Shown here in pieces: positions 4,383 to 5,801 of a DNA stretch of 5,801 nt. The DNA is from Acidobacteriaceae bacterium (lineage in GTDB: Bacteria > Acidobacteriota > Terriglobia > Terriglobales > Acidobacteriaceae): the NCBI GenBank assembly GCA_003140785.1, contig PLKY01000323.1, positions 1 to 5,801 on the forward strand, given 5' to 3'. The first letter of the stretch is position 1. Each line of letters opens with the position of its first letter. The translations under genes were made by a program, and so were the position numbers. Below the pieces are notes generated by a model that saw nothing but the letters and a program-made list of their open reading frames with translations, was not told the DNA's origin and searched no databases.

Positions 4383-5801
4383 TCAGTGCACAGGCGCTGC
4401 TGCTGCGACCTTCTTTGGCCGTTTCATCAAAAATGGTAGCGGGATGAGGATTGTGGTTACGCCGACCATGACCCAGATAACGTCGACGTAGGCGAGCAGG
4501 CGGGCCTGGACCTGCGCCATGCCGAAGATCTGCGCGCCTGCGTTGTGGATGGCATCGGGCAAGGCTGAACCGTTTTGCATCCAGGCGCCGGCCAGGCCTC
4601 TCCGCATGGTTTCAAAGGGGGGATTGCCAGGCGCTGTGTCGCGCGCGAGCATGGCGAGATGCTTCTGGCTCGATCGCGCCAGCAGCGTGGTGACGAAGCT
4701 GATGCCGACGCTGCCGCCGAGATTGCGCATGAGCGCGGTGAGTCCGCTGACCTCGTTGTACTTCTCCTGCGGAATGCCGGCGTAGCACAGCGTATTGATG
4801 GGGATGAAGAGGAACGGCAGGCCGAGTGCGATGAAGACGCGCCAACTGACTGCCATCCCGAAACTGATATTTGGGTTAATGGTGGTCATGCGCCAGAGAC
4901 CGAATGTGGTGATGACGAAGCCCATGGAGACGAGTTTGCGCGGATCGAATTTGGGCGCGAGGGCGCCGGCGACCGGGAAGAGAAACATGAGCACCAATCC
5001 GCCAGAGGAGACGGCCATGCCGGCCTGACGCGCGGAGTAGCCCATGATTTCCTGGAGAAACTGCGGGATGAGGACGGTGGACGAGTAGAGTGCAACGCCG
5101 ACCATGAACATGACTAACTGGGTCATGCCGACGTTGCGCCGGCCGAATAAACGCAGGTCGAGGATGGGGTGGGCGATGGAGAGCTCGCGCCAGAAGAAGA
5201 TGGCGAGGCCGAGGACGGCGGTGACGGCGAGTGTCGAGATGAAGCGGGAGCTGAACCAGTCGTCTTCCTGGCCCTTGTCGAGCATGATCTGGAGAGAGCC
5301 GATGGCGACGACGAGCAGGCCGAGGCCCCAGTAGTCGATGCTTTGTTTGCGCTTGCGGATTTCTGCGAGGTAGGGCGGATCTTCGACGAGGCGGTTGGTG
5401 AGGTAGAGCGAGATGATACCGACGGGGATGTTGAGGAAGAAAATCCAGCGCCAGGTGTAGTTGTCGACGATCCAGCCGCCGACGGTGGGGCCGAGGACGG
5501 GGGCGGTCACGACGGCGACACCGTAGACGGCGAAGGCCATGCTGCGCTTGGCGGGTGGGAATGTGTCGGCTAGGATGGACTGCTCGCTGGGCTGGAGGCC
5601 GCCTCCGGCTGCGCCTTGCAAAATGCGGAAGAAGACGAGCATGGGAAGGCTTGGCGCGAGGCCGCAGAGCAGCGACGCGACTGTGAAGAGGAAGACGCAC
5701 GTCATGTAGAACCGCTTGCGCCCAATGCGATTGGCGATCCAGCCGCTGATGGGGAGCACCATGGCGTTGGCGACGAGATAGCTGGTGAGGACCCAGGTGG
5801 C
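4383..5801 (-). CDS. DHA2/EmrB-QacA family MFS efflux transporter, 5' end outside the window
   Basis: The 472 visible residues lack only the first part of the protein. The frame is open to the right edge, and residues before the internal ATG at 5762 (ATWVLTSYLVANAM) match the first membrane segment of DHA2 exporters, so that ATG is not the start. Motif A is GWIANRIGRKR (visible residues 20-30), motif B RILQG, and the drug-antiporter motif C GVAVVTAPVLGPTVGG lies at visible residues 94-109; NYTWRWIFFLNIPVG is the usual DHA2 block after it, and LDKGQEDDWF lies between later helices. Role: proton-driven export of drugs or other hydrophobic compounds across the inner membrane. EmrB-type proteins usually work with an HlyD/EmrA-type adaptor, often encoded next door; none is in the window, so it may be to the right. 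Substrate unknown. Confidence 0.9.
   Translation of the reverse strand, partial: ATWVLTSYLVANAMVLPISGWIANRIGRKRFYMTCVFLFTVASLLCGLAPSLPMLVFFRILQGAAGGGLQPSEQSILADTFPPAKRSMAFAVYGVAVVTAPVLGPTVGGWIVDNYTWRWIFFLNIPVGIISLYLTNRLVEDPPYLAEIRKRKQSIDYWGLGLLVVAIGSLQIMLDKGQEDDWFSSRFISTLAVTAVLGLAIFFWRELSIAHPILDLRLFGRRNVGMTQLVMFMVGVALYSSTVLIPQFLQEIMGYSARQAGMAVSSGGLVLMFLFPVAGALAPKFDPRKLVSMGFVITTFGLWRMTTINPNISFGMAVSWRVFIALGLPFLFIPINTLCYAGIPQEKYNEVSGLTALMRNLGGSVGISFVTTLLARSSQKHLAMLARDTAPGNPPFETMRRGLAGAWMQNGSALPDAIHNAGAQIFGMAQVQARLLAYVDVIWVMVGVTTILIPLPFLMKRPKKVAAAAPVH

Noticed and set aside
4575..5573. Plus-strand open frames opposite the MFS gene
   Set aside because: Acidic, low-complexity translations with no domain; the minus-strand frame has clear DHA2 motifs.
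1..5801. CRISPR array, tRNA or rRNA
   Set aside because: No regularly spaced repeat series and no tRNA- or rRNA-like sequence was seen on either strand.

Overview
The window looks like chromosomal DNA from a moderately high-GC bacterium. The REP-like hairpins around a single-domain IS200-type transposase, and the mix of stand-alone metabolic, transport and small DUF genes, suggest an Acidobacteriota (Terriglobia-like) genome. That assignment is inference; there is no rRNA or other marker gene here.

Left third (1-2072): three genes on the minus strand, in transcription order a HEPN-like protein (2072-1263), a REP-associated tyrosine transposase (RAYT, 1153-689) and a small MazG-type nucleotide pyrophosphohydrolase (514-194). 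The RAYT sits inside a 605-bp unit (635-1239) bounded by perfect 29-bp inverted repeats. Each repeat folds into an 8-bp hairpin with a TTCA loop, and a second inner hairpin with a TTTA loop lies beside each one. The HEPN gene is visibly AT-richer than its surroundings.

Middle (2073-4374): a 231-bp divergent intergenic region with two candidate RNA hairpins precedes a PLP-dependent cystathionine gamma-synthase/lyase (2304-3452). Three small same-strand genes follow: DUF4160 (3486-3746), DUF2442 (3739-4125, overlapping by 8 bp) and an unrecognised 69-aa protein (4165-4374). The spacing allows one transcript. DUF4160/DUF2442 is a recurrent pair often listed as toxin-antitoxin-like, without proven function.

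Right third (4383-5801): the minus-strand 3' part of a DHA2/EmrB-type MFS drug exporter, which runs off the right edge and converges on the small gene with only 8 bp between the stop codons.

The most interesting non-coding signals are the symmetric REP/RAYT unit and a 19-nt exact repeat (plus 8 matching nt across a short variable gap). The repeat occurs once in the leader of the cystathionine enzyme and once, in opposite orientation, near the left edge. I did not find a clearly new multi-gene system; the small-gene operon and the HEPN-RAYT-MazG cluster are the places to look.
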